Source of the DNA: Emcibacteraceae bacterium | GTDB lineage: Bacteria; Pseudomonadota; Alphaproteobacteria; Sphingomonadales; Emcibacteraceae | DNA length: 64,000 nucleotides | Assembly (NCBI GenBank): GCA_041396985.1 | Contig: JAWKXO010000006.1 | Span: 44,936 to 108,935, forward strand | Direction: 5' to 3' | Shown here: piece after piece, positions 43,837 to 51,878 of the stretch | How the letters are laid out: the number at the start of each line of letters is the position of its first letter | Numbering within the stretch: the stretch's first letter is position 1 | Translations under genes and position numbers: made by a program | The notes under the pieces: generated by a model | Databases searched by the model: none | What the model saw: only the letters and a program-made list of their open reading frames with translations | Told to the model about the DNA's origin: nothing

Positions 43837-43853
43837 CATCAATTTATTTGATG
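43837..43853. promoter_or_regulatory. Dyad between osmC-like and Lrp-type genes (candidate operator)
   Basis: CATCAA-TTTAT-TTGATG is a perfect inverted repeat with a 5-base spacer. It is 41 bases before the OsmC start and 79 before the regulator start, a sensible place for autoregulation and control of the neighbour. Confidence 0.5.
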
Positions 43854-43932
43854 AAACCCGTCAATATCATTATCATTTTAGAAAAAATTGCCGTTTTCAA
43901 TCATATTTTGATAATTTATGGAGATATCCACC

Positions 43933-44397
43933 ATGATCACAGAACAGGACAAAAAGATTCTCGAAACATTACAGGACCACGGCCGCATGCCGATCGTTGA
44001 ACTGGCCGCAAAAACCAATATGTCAGAATCAACCTGTCTTCGCCGCACCAAAAGTCTTGAGGAAGTTGGTATCATTAAAGGATATGCCGCCATACTTGAC
44101 GCGGAAAAGGTCGGGTTTGACGTGATGGCCTTCGTCCAGGTCAGCATAAACCAGAATACGGAAGCCGCTTTTGACAGCTTTAAAAATGCCGTTCGTGCAT
44201 CGCCGAATATCCTTGAATGTTATTCGCTTTCCGGCCCTTATGATCATTTAATGAAGGTTATTGCCCGCAATAATAAGGAACTTTCACATTTCATTTTAAA
44301 AACCCTTAAAACCTTCCCCGAAATTCGTGATGCCCAGACTTTATTCGTCCTTCATCAGGTAAAGCATACAAATTCGCTACCCATTGAACTTCTTTGA
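43933..44397 (+). CDS. Lrp/AsnC-family regulator, likely controlling the OsmC gene
   Basis: Regulator of 154 residues with an N-terminal helix-turn-helix (MITEQDKKILETLQDHG to TCLRRTKSLEEVGII) and a C-terminal RAM domain. The frame opens at ATG 43918, but ATG 43933 has GGAG 9 bases before it and fits the family start. It is divergent from the OsmC-family gene. The ligand is not known. Confidence 0.9.
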   Translation: MITEQDKKILETLQDHGRMPIVELAAKTNMSESTCLRRTKSLEEVGIIKGYAAILDAEKVGFDVMAFVQVSINQNTEAAFDSFKNAVRASPNILECYSLSGPYDHLMKVIARNNKELSHFILKTLKTFPEIRDAQTLFVLHQVKHTNSLPIELL

Positions 44398-44462
44398 AAT
44401 TACCTATTTTTGACAATTGAAATTAATTTGAAAATACCAAAAAGCTGTGTAATTCTGCGTTT

Positions 44463-45302
44463 ATGGAAAGAACGATAAGAAAACGCTATAATATGGGTGG
44501 CTACAGCGAGTATGATCTCGTTAATCCGGATCATATGATTGAAGCAATGTGGGTGCAGAAAACGCCATTAAGTGCGCCTATTGGCGGCATCCATCATCTG
44601 GTTCCGGAGACGACGGTTAACATTGCTATTTCAAGATTGGTCAACACCCGTGGCTCTGCATCATCAGTGGCCGCATTTGTTTTTGGGCCTCTGAATAAAC
44701 CGTTTACCTTTAAATTGGTTCCCGGCCATCAGATCATGGCCGCAAGAATTAAGCCAGAATGGATTTCTAATCTGATTGGAATATCTTCGGAAGAATTGTT
44801 TAACAAAATAGTCGATTTAAGGGACATATCGCACACCTTAAATGATCAATTATTATCCATTCTTGATCAGACAAGCTCAGAAATCGAAATAATTCAAAAG
44901 CTGTACCATATATTAAAAAATCACCATGGATTAAAATCTGAAAAATATAAACTTTCAGATTACGGAAAAAGTGCCATTGAACTTATCCGCAAGTCAAACG
45001 GTCATATTAGCCAGTCTCAGCTTACAAATTACTTTAACATTTCCGATCGGCATCTCAGAAGAACAGTATCGGATTTGACAGGGTTTAGCCCAAAGGCACT
45101 TTGTAGAAATATAAGATTTCTCAGAACTCTTGAATATTCTGACAGGTCATCAAAAATTGACTGGGCCGACTGTGCTGTAAAATTTGGATATTATGATCAG
45201 GCCCATCTTATAAATGAGTTTAAAATGCTCACTCACCTTACTCCCAACCAACTAATGCAGACAAGAAAAGCCGAGTCCGTTTTTTCCAATTCAGCCCTAT
45301 AA
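44463..45302 (+). CDS. AraC-family transcription regulator
   Basis: Activator-type regulator of 279 residues: an N-terminal ligand domain of the DUF6597 type (about 1-130) and a C-terminal AraC double helix-turn-helix (about 185-270) with SQLTNYFNISDRHLRRTV and DCAVKFGYYDQAHLINEFK. No ribosome site is clear before ATG 44463. A gene for a secreted sugar-binding-like protein follows 43 bases later and is the likely target. Confidence 0.85.
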   Translation: MERTIRKRYNMGGYSEYDLVNPDHMIEAMWVQKTPLSAPIGGIHHLVPETTVNIAISRLVNTRGSASSVAAFVFGPLNKPFTFKLVPGHQIMAARIKPEWISNLIGISSEELFNKIVDLRDISHTLNDQLLSILDQTSSEIEIIQKLYHILKNHHGLKSEKYKLSDYGKSAIELIRKSNGHISQSQLTNYFNISDRHLRRTVSDLTGFSPKALCRNIRFLRTLEYSDRSSKIDWADCAVKFGYYDQAHLINEFKMLTHLTPNQLMQTRKAESVFSNSAL

Positions 45303-45313
45303 AATTCTGATAA

Positions 45314-45338
45314 TTCTTGCAAAAAACATATGCAAGGA
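45314..45338 (+). promoter_or_regulatory. Hairpin covering the ribosome site of the secreted LamG-like gene
   Basis: TTCTTGCA (45314-45321) can pair with TGCAAGGA (45331-45338, one wobble pair) across a 9-base loop. The second arm contains the AAGGA ribosome site for the ATG at 45346. Such a fold could limit translation at low temperature or until the RNA is opened. Confidence 0.35.
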
Positions 45339-45345
45339 GTTTATG

Positions 45346-46425
45346 ATGAGGATTTATTATCTATTTTTTATGGCTACTTTACTTGTTCCTTTTTCTGGAT
45401 ATTCTGAAGTGGTTTCTTTCAATGACAAAAATTGGACATTCTCCGGCGAGATTACAAAAAAGGTAACTTATGCTGGCCAGGATGCACTATATATTTCCGA
45501 AGGAAGCGCAGTTTTAAAAAATGCAATTTTTGAAGATGGAATTATCGAAGTGGACCTGATTTTTCCAGATGATCAGCGTGGTTTTTCAGGTATTACATGG
45601 CGGATGCAGGAAGATGATTCTTACGAACATTTTTACATTAGACCACACTTAAGCAAACAAAGTGATGCCAGCCAATATACTCCTGTCTTTCATGGCGACA
45701 CTGGATGGCAACTCTATTTCGGGCCACAATATTCCGTGGCACTTGAATTTAAATATAACACCTGGATGCATTTAAAAATTGTTGTTGCCGGTGATCAGGC
45801 TGAAATTTATCTGGATAGCGAAAAACCGGTCCTATACATTAATGATCTAAAAGCCGACCTGCCAGCCGGTGGCATTGGTATTTCAAGCACATTTGCACCT
45901 GCCTATTTTGCCAATTTTTCATATGAGAAAATTGATAATCCTCCATTAAAGGGGAGCCCAGAACCAACACCTAAACTACCGGAAAATCTAATAACAAATA
46001 TAAATGTCTCAGATGTTATTCCGGACAACATAAAATCCCCTTCAGAGTATAATGGACAATGGACTAGGATAAATATGGAAACCAATGGCGCGTTTAATAT
46101 TTCCCGTTTCCGTCAGCGAAGTGCCAACCATAACACGGTTTTGGTAAAAATGACTATCAGTTCTGAGTATGACACGACCAGAAAATTTTCATACGGATAT
46201 TCTGATAATGCCGTCGCCTATATCAACAATACACCGCTCGCCGGAGGGACCAATGTCTATCAAAGCCGCGATTATCGTTATCTTGGTACAATTGGCTTGT
46301 TTGATGATATCTATCTTCCCCTGAAGAAAGGGAAAAATGAGATTTACTTTGCAATTTCAGAAGAATTTGGTGGCTGGGGTTTTATGGGAAAATTTGAGAA
46401 TATGGATGGTCTTACTCTGGAATAA
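45346..46425 (+). CDS. Unknown secreted protein with a concanavalin/LamG-like domain
   Basis: Protein of 359 residues with a signal peptide (1-20, ending GYSEV). The first half (25-200) looks like a DUF1080/LamG-type beta-sandwich: NWTFSGEI, FSGITWRMQEDDSYEHFYIRP, WMHLKIVVAGDQAEIYLD and GGIGISSTFAPAYFANFSY. The second half (about 215-359) is a second beta-domain ending GWGFMGKFENMDG. I do not recognise a defined function; binding of a glycan or glycoside is plausible. ATG 45346 lies 6 bases after AAGGAG and is preferred over ATG 45343. The upstream AraC-type gene probably controls it. Confidence 0.75.
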   Translation: MRIYYLFFMATLLVPFSGYSEVVSFNDKNWTFSGEITKKVTYAGQDALYISEGSAVLKNAIFEDGIIEVDLIFPDDQRGFSGITWRMQEDDSYEHFYIRPHLSKQSDASQYTPVFHGDTGWQLYFGPQYSVALEFKYNTWMHLKIVVAGDQAEIYLDSEKPVLYINDLKADLPAGGIGISSTFAPAYFANFSYEKIDNPPLKGSPEPTPKLPENLITNINVSDVIPDNIKSPSEYNGQWTRINMETNGAFNISRFRQRSANHNTVLVKMTISSEYDTTRKFSYGYSDNAVAYINNTPLAGGTNVYQSRDYRYLGTIGLFDDIYLPLKKGKNEIYFAISEEFGGWGFMGKFENMDGLTLE

Positions 46426-46475
46426 TTATAAGCCTGGTATTTACTTTTGGCCTGCCATGTGATTTATGAATTTCC

Positions 46476-47657
46476 ATGGGAGTACATGGCAAAAAAATAA
46501 TAAAAATCAATAATAAGGAAATAAGACACCTGTGGCTAAACACGACCGGTCTGGCAAATCCTCCTGTCGGACCGGTTATTTTACCCAAGATAATAAAAGA
46601 GCTTGGCTTTGTTCAGATTGACACCATTCAGAATGTCACACGTGCCCATCACCATATTCTATGGAGCCGAAACCAGAATTATCGTGAAAGAATGCTTGAT
46701 CATCTCTTAAAAAACAAAAAAACAGTATTTGAGCATTTCACCCATGACGCATCTATAATTCCGATGGAATATTATCCGATGTGGACAAGACAATTTGTTA
46801 GATTAAAAAAGTGGCTTGATAGCTCAGAAAGATACCAATCAATTCTTGCCCATGCCGAACCGGATGAAATCATATCTCGTATCCGTAAGGAAGGACCACT
46901 TTCCACCCATGCGTTTGACAGTCAAATTCAGGGAAATAAAAAAATGTGGTCACGACCACCCCATAAAATAGCCCTGGATTATCTGTGGTATTGTGGTGTG
47001 CTGGCCACGTCGCATAGGGAACAGTTCAAAAAATTCTATGATCTTTCAGAACGCGTCATCCCCCATAAAATCAGAAATCAGAAACATTCAGATCGCGAGC
47101 AGATCGACTGGCTCTGCAATGCCGCCCTTGATCGTCTTTCATTTGGCACAATAATGGATATACAGAAATTTTGGGATGCCACCACACTCGATGAAGTTAA
47201 GAAATGGCATTCAAGAAACCCGCTGATCCCGATAAAATGGCAAACAAGTGACGGAGCATGGATAGACTCATTTGGCCATCCCGACATCGAAAACCGGCTG
47301 GCAGAAATGATCAAACCATCTTCACGGTTGAGAATTATTAATCCATTTGATCCAGCCATCAGGGACAGGGTTAGACTTAAAAACCTGTTCGGGTTTGATT
47401 ATAAAATCGAAATTTTTGTGCCCGCAACAAAGCGTGAATGGGGATATTATGTTTACCCGCTTCTTGAAGGGGACCGTTTTGTGGGCAGGATAGAGCTTAA
47501 GGCTGACCGTAAGATTGGAAGTCTGAATGTGATTAATTTCTGGCCGGAACCGGGAGTAATTTGGGGGACCGGGCGAAAAGAAAAACTGGAAAAGGAGCTA
47601 AATCGGCTGGCAAAGCTGATCAATGCCGATAAGGTGGCTTGGTCTGTCAGAAACTAA
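46476..47657 (+). CDS. Winged-helix DNA glycosylase of the YcaQ/AlkX group
   Basis: Probable DNA repair enzyme that unhooks interstrand crosslinks and removes bulky alkylated bases, family HTH_42 (AlkZ/YcaQ). 393 residues, normal size. The catalytic segment is FVQIDTIQNV with Gln47-x-Asp49, the QxD form seen in E. coli YcaQ (AlkX) rather than the QxQ form of antibiotic-linked AlkZ. Other marks are ARAHHH-like RAHHHILWSR and WPEPGVIWG near the end. A ribosome site is not clear. The gene stands alone between unrelated genes; no antibiotic cluster is near. Confidence 0.87.
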   Translation: MGVHGKKIIKINNKEIRHLWLNTTGLANPPVGPVILPKIIKELGFVQIDTIQNVTRAHHHILWSRNQNYRERMLDHLLKNKKTVFEHFTHDASIIPMEYYPMWTRQFVRLKKWLDSSERYQSILAHAEPDEIISRIRKEGPLSTHAFDSQIQGNKKMWSRPPHKIALDYLWYCGVLATSHREQFKKFYDLSERVIPHKIRNQKHSDREQIDWLCNAALDRLSFGTIMDIQKFWDATTLDEVKKWHSRNPLIPIKWQTSDGAWIDSFGHPDIENRLAEMIKPSSRLRIINPFDPAIRDRVRLKNLFGFDYKIEIFVPATKREWGYYVYPLLEGDRFVGRIELKADRKIGSLNVINFWPEPGVIWGTGRKEKLEKELNRLAKLINADKVAWSVRN

Positions 47658-47674
47658 AAAACCAGACAGACCAA
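47639..47674. terminator. Possible terminator overlapping the end of the glycosylase gene
   Basis: TTGGTCTGTC (47639-47648) pairs with GACAGACCAA (47665-47674), a 10-bp perfect stem with a 16-base loop that contains the gene's stop codon. The T tract after it is weak. It lies between convergent genes and may end either transcript. Confidence 0.4.
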
Positions 47675-47690
47675 TATGTTATTTCAATAA

Positions 47691-48722
47691 TTATTTTGCT
47701 AGTACGTTGGAATCCTCGAACTTCCCGCTGCTTTGTTTTACCCGCTCGCCAACAATAATTTCATCGCCCGCGAGAGTGATTTCCATAAAATCATGGGCAA
47801 CCGTCAGCGGGCCTGTGTAATAAGGCTTGGTATCCATTTCAAGTTCCTCTGCCGTTGTGCCAGGTGGAATAATATGAGAATAAACGGCCATACGCGGCTT
47901 TGTTTTTGCAAAAACCAGTCCCGCCTGTTCAGGTGTCGAATGGACTGACAGACTGACATTGGCAAGATTGGCTTCTTTCGTGGCACCGGGGGATGGTACC
48001 TGCACTTCATGGATCAGCAGATCGACATCTTTACCTTCTTCATTAATTCTGCTTTTTTCTGTGGAACGGGTATCCCCGGAAAAGAGAACAGAATGACCCT
48101 TATACTCAATTCGGAAGCCGAGCGTTTCACCGCGAAGTCCCAGCAGTTTACCGGTTTTAACATCAATCGGCATATGCTCCACCGGGAAAGCTGTAATTTT
48201 AATACCATCCTTGTTAAAAATGACCCCTTCGGAAACTTCATCAACAATCAATTCTGTTCCTTCTTTCGGCACCCCGACCATCACTCGGTAATCAACGTCC
48301 CATTGATAAGCTCTTCTGATATTTTCCATCATATCCTTGATGCCAACGGGCCCCTGAATATGCAGGGGAACGCGCCGTCCAAAAAGCCAGCCGCTAAGCC
48401 AGGCACTGGAAATGCTGACCGTATGATCAAAATGAAGGTGGGTGATCAGCAAATGATCAACACCGGAAATAGCGGCAAAGCCACCCGCTTCAAACAGCCG
48501 TTCCCGCATACCCGGTCCGGCGTCAACCAGAATTTTATGATCCCCCGCTTCAATATAAATGCTGGGCCCGTATCTTTCTGTTGACGGGCGTGGTGCTCCG
48601 GTCCCCAGAAAAGTAAGTTTCATGACATCATTATCAGGGGAAACTTCATAAGTCTGCGCCAATGCATTATTGCCGATAAAGGAAAAAAGTATCAGGCAGG
48701 TAAAATTTATTATTCTCTTCAT
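47691..48722 (-). CDS. Secreted metallo-beta-lactamase-fold hydrolase
   Basis: Zinc hydrolase of 343 residues with a signal peptide (MKRIINFTCLILFSF to ALAQ, 1-23). The metal site HLHFDHT (near 99), the FSGDTR segment near 214, and further histidines (IHEVQ, YSHIIPPG) place it near RNase Z / arylsulfatase-type members; exported ones act on small esters or lactones. The frame opens at 48758, but ATG 48722 gives a clean signal peptide. It is divergent from a marR gene with a perfect 22-base palindrome between them. Confidence 0.86.
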   Translation of the reverse strand: MKRIINFTCLILFSFIGNNALAQTYEVSPDNDVMKLTFLGTGAPRPSTERYGPSIYIEAGDHKILVDAGPGMRERLFEAGGFAAISGVDHLLITHLHFDHTVSISSAWLSGWLFGRRVPLHIQGPVGIKDMMENIRRAYQWDVDYRVMVGVPKEGTELIVDEVSEGVIFNKDGIKITAFPVEHMPIDVKTGKLLGLRGETLGFRIEYKGHSVLFSGDTRSTEKSRINEEGKDVDLLIHEVQVPSPGATKEANLANVSLSVHSTPEQAGLVFAKTKPRMAVYSHIIPPGTTAEELEMDTKPYYTGPLTVAHDFMEITLAGDEIIVGERVKQSSGKFEDSNVLAK

Positions 48723-48775
48723 TTTAAATCTCAATCTGAAATGGTTTGATTTATGCATATTAATTGAGTAAATTT

Positions 48776-48797
48776 ATTATATGCATATGCATATAAT
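48776..48797. promoter_or_regulatory. Perfect 22-base palindrome, candidate MarR operator
   Basis: The half-site ATTATATGCAT is followed directly by its reverse complement. It lies 54 bases before the metallo-hydrolase start and 66 before marR, the usual place for a divergent MarR-type operator. A partial copy (TTATGCATAT) occurs at 48751-48760. Confidence 0.7.
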
Positions 48798-48862
48798 TTA
48801 TATATACAGATAAAAATTTAAACTGGCAACTGATATAACGGCTTTAAATAAAGGGGCTAAAA

Positions 48863-49306
48863 TTGGCTGATAATGCGCATTTTGATCTTGAAAATTTTGT
48901 CCCATACACGGTCTCGACCCTCTCCCGTCAGTTTGCCGCCCTTCTTGAAGATGCTCTTAAAAAACAGGACCTCACCTTATCCAACTGGCGGGTACTCTTA
49001 TGCCTGACCCATTATGAAAAAAGAACGCTAAACCAGATTGTTGATTATACACTATTGCCACAGTCAACTTTAAGCCGCGCACTGGCTAGAATGGAGGAAC
49101 GGGGCCTGATCAAACGCAATAAGAATGATACTGATCAAAGAAATTATGACATTGAAATTACTGAACTTGGCCGCGACACCATTACAAAGTCATTTAAACC
49201 GGTTCTGTCCGCTTGTGAAGAACCTCTTTCGTTTCTCGATGAAAAGGAAAAAAAAGCGTGGATGGTGACCACAAAAAAAATAATTGCTCATCTTGAAAAC
49301 TCTTAA
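48863..49306 (+). CDS. MarR-family transcription regulator
   Basis: Winged-helix repressor of 147 residues. The recognition region is NQIVDYTLLPQSTLSRALARM, followed by the wing RGLIKRNKNDTDQRNYDIEIT. MarR proteins release DNA when they bind phenolics or other small molecules. The start is TTG 48863 with AAAGGGG 6 bases before it. It is divergent from the exported metallo-hydrolase, and a 22-base palindrome lies between them, so it probably controls both. Confidence 0.92.
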   Translation: MADNAHFDLENFVPYTVSTLSRQFAALLEDALKKQDLTLSNWRVLLCLTHYEKRTLNQIVDYTLLPQSTLSRALARMEERGLIKRNKNDTDQRNYDIEITELGRDTITKSFKPVLSACEEPLSFLDEKEKKAWMVTTKKIIAHLENS

Positions 49307-49411
49307 GTTTCATTTTTGTATTATATTAAATATTTTACTCTATAAATAACACTATCCATGATAAAACTGCTGTAAATCAAACGACTTATATCGTCCTATG
49401 GAAGCTATTAA

Positions 49412-51874
49412 ATGAATCTGACAGTCGTCATCGTCAATTACGGGACCGCCAACCATGTCCTTAAAAACCTAGAGGCACTGGTTCCGGAGCTGAGAAAGCT
49501 GGGGGATAACGCCCGCTGCTGGATCGTTGATAACTGCTCGCCCGATGATTCCGTTTCCATTATTACAAAAGCGATTGATAAAAACAATTATTCGGACTGT
49601 GTTGAGCTAATTCCCTTTCCCCTTAATGGGGGTTTTGGGGCGGGCAATAACGTCGCAATCCGTAAAGCACTTACCCTTGAAAGCCCGCCAGACTATTTTT
49701 ATCTGCTTAACCCGGATGCCATCGTTCACCCGGGCACCCTTAAAAAGCTGGCAATGTATCTTAAAAGAAATGAAAATGTTGGGGTAGTCGGCGGGCCACT
49801 TTATGACACCGATGGCAAACTGGAATGCGGGGCGTTTCGCCTGCCGTCCCTGACCAGCACAATAGAGGAAAATTTGGGCATCGGATTAATAAGCCGCTTG
49901 CTCAACGACCACCGCGTCAGCATTTCACCGCCCCCTGTGGAACCAACGGCAGTTGGTTGGATTGGTGGAGCCAGTATGATGGTCAGCCGGGCAGCCCTTG
50001 AAAAAGCGGGACTGTTTGATGAAGGATATTTTCTTTATTTCGAGGAACTTGATCTTTGCAAACGCATAAATGATTGCGGCTTCGAAGTCCATTATCTGCC
50101 GGATGCCGGCGTTATCCATGATTCCGGTGCCTCAACCGGCATCCATCAGGCCAATGTAAGGCTCCCTGAATACTGGCATTTTTCAAGAAGCCGCTATTTA
50201 AGAAAGACATTTGGTGAAAATGGACTACGGCATCATAATATAGCCACCCTTATTGCCGGATCAATCGGCCGGATTTACGGATTTTTACGACTTAGAAAGA
50301 CGTCAAGGAGCCATTTCCTTCGGGACATTATCAAATATAATTTTGGCAATAAAACGCAAAAGAAAATCAAAATTGACGTGCCCGCAAAAGAGGCCGGATT
50401 GCCGACCAGTGACAATGCCATTATCGCCCGCCGACCCCATTATAAAAAAGCGGACGACCGCATTTATTTTATGGCATCCCGTAACCCGATCCGGTCCCTA
50501 AGCAGGGAAGAATTATTGCTGTGGAATGTGCTTGAACAGGAAAAAACATTCGGGGAAATTAAAAAACAGTTTGGCGAAGAAACCCTCCCTGCTCTAACAG
50601 CCTTCATTGAAATGGGAATTTGCGATGCTTTTGAAGCTCAAGCAGAAACGGACCGCAAAAAAATACTGATTTTTGAGCCGCATTCTGATGATGCAGCCCT
50701 AAGTATCGGAGCCACTATGTGGCAATTGCGGAGTCATAATGATTTTACGCTGGTAACGCTGGGCAGCACCAGCAACTATACCAGCTATTTTTCTGCCACT
50801 TATGGCCCGCTTAAAGTCGATGAAGTCACGACCATCCGAAACCGTGAAAATGAAATCTTTATGCGCTATATGAATGGTCACTATGTTCCTGCCAATGAAA
50901 AGGAAGCAACCTTAAGATATGAGAATGGTAACTGGAGCCATGATTTTCTAAAAAAACACCGTATTTCCGTGGCCGCTTTTAACAATCATTTCGGCACAGA
51001 CAGCGAGCGCCATAACTGGCAGGAAACCATTTCTGAAATGATCAGAATAATACGGGCCGATGAAATCTGGGTTCCCATGGGGGTTGGCACTCACAGCGAT
51101 CACGGTGTTACCCGCGATGCCTGTCTTGCTGCCCTTAAAGATATTCAAAATACCAATGTTCTGTTTTATCAGGATGTCCCCTATGACGGAGAATTTTGGG
51201 AACATAAACTGAAAATCATTGAAACGCTGGAACATAACGGTGCCGTGCTTGAGCATATCCCCGTTGAAATTTCATCTGAGCTTCCCGATAAGCTCAGATT
51301 ATTAAATATATATGGCTCGCAATTTAAACTGAAAGCGATTTTACAAAATATACTCAGAAGCGCAAAACCGAAATATGCCAAAGGGTTTTATGAACATTTC
51401 TGGAAAATTCATAAATTTCCGAAAAATTTAACACCCGCACCGTTATTTTGTGACAGTGCCTATGTGGACATGATCAGCGCCAAAACCCAAAAATGGTTCC
51501 GCCGAAACAAACAGGCCGAAAAGATAAGATTATTGCTGCTGATGCCGTCCGGGCAATGGAAAATCCATATCAACTATCTGATGGACCAATTTCCTAGGGC
51601 TGATTTTGAAGTGGTCTGTTCCCCAAGTTCGGAAGCGGAACTTTCCCGTTATCAAAATCCGCGTATTTCATATTCTGTCCTCGACGCCGGGGGCAAGGCA
51701 TGGGGGAAACTGATGCTCAAATTAATGGTTGCGCCCGGAAAACCCACCCTGTTTATTGCCGGGGATAAGCGCTATGAAATTGCCAAGAAAATTGCGCGTC
51801 TTTGGTTGCAACATGACACAATGGTCAGCCGCACTCTGGAAGCCCTGATCCTTGCTTCAAAATCCGATGAATAG
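49412..51874 (+). CDS. Three-part protein: GT2 glycosyltransferase, winged-helix-like linker and PIG-L deacetylase
   Basis: Large protein of 820 residues, cytoplasmic by sequence (no signal peptide or clear membrane helix). Residues 1-290 form a GT2 rhamnosyltransferase-like domain: VVIVNYGTANHV, the nucleotide-metal site LLNPDAIV (Asp102 region), GWIGGASMMVSR and FDEGYFLYFEELDLCKR. Residues about 350-410 look like a small winged-helix or PqqD-like unit (LSREELLLWNVLEQEKTFGEI). Residues about 415-660 are a PIG-L/LmbE zinc deacetylase with EPHSDDAALSIG (His424, Asp426, Asp427) and GTHSDHG (His561, Asp563, His564). A short C-terminal domain (725-820) is unassigned. It may add and deacetylate an amino sugar on a surface glycan. 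The fusion seems uncommon to me. Confidence 0.85.
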   Translation: MNLTVVIVNYGTANHVLKNLEALVPELRKLGDNARCWIVDNCSPDDSVSIITKAIDKNNYSDCVELIPFPLNGGFGAGNNVAIRKALTLESPPDYFYLLNPDAIVHPGTLKKLAMYLKRNENVGVVGGPLYDTDGKLECGAFRLPSLTSTIEENLGIGLISRLLNDHRVSISPPPVEPTAVGWIGGASMMVSRAALEKAGLFDEGYFLYFEELDLCKRINDCGFEVHYLPDAGVIHDSGASTGIHQANVRLPEYWHFSRSRYLRKTFGENGLRHHNIATLIAGSIGRIYGFLRLRKTSRSHFLRDIIKYNFGNKTQKKIKIDVPAKEAGLPTSDNAIIARRPHYKKADDRIYFMASRNPIRSLSREELLLWNVLEQEKTFGEIKKQFGEETLPALTAFIEMGICDAFEAQAETDRKKILIFEPHSDDAALSIGATMWQLRSHNDFTLVTLGSTSNYTSYFSATYGPLKVDEVTTIRNRENEIFMRYMNGHYVPANEKEATLRYENGNWSHDFLKKHRISVAAFNNHFGTDSERHNWQETISEMIRIIRADEIWVPMGVGTHSDHGVTRDACLAALKDIQNTNVLFYQDVPYDGEFWEHKLKIIETLEHNGAVLEHIPVEISSELPDKLRLLNIYGSQFKLKAILQNILRSAKPKYAKGFYEHFWKIHKFPKNLTPAPLFCDSAYVDMISAKTQKWFRRNKQAEKIRLLLLMPSGQWKIHINYLMDQFPRADFEVVCSPSSEAELSRYQNPRISYSVLDAGGKAWGKLMLKLMVAPGKPTLFIAGDKRYEIAKKIARLWLQHDTMVSRTLEALILASKSDE

Positions 51875-51878
51875 GGCT

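Noticed and set aside
48009..48584. Plus-strand ORF of 191 codons inside the metallo-hydrolase gene
   Set aside because: The opposite strand codes for a complete metallo-beta-lactamase-fold protein with HLHFDHT; the plus-strand translation has no domain.
48751..48760. Second partial copy of the MarR half-site (TTATGCATAT)
   Set aside because: Only part of the dyad; could be chance in this AT-rich gap, so I did not list it as a separate operator.
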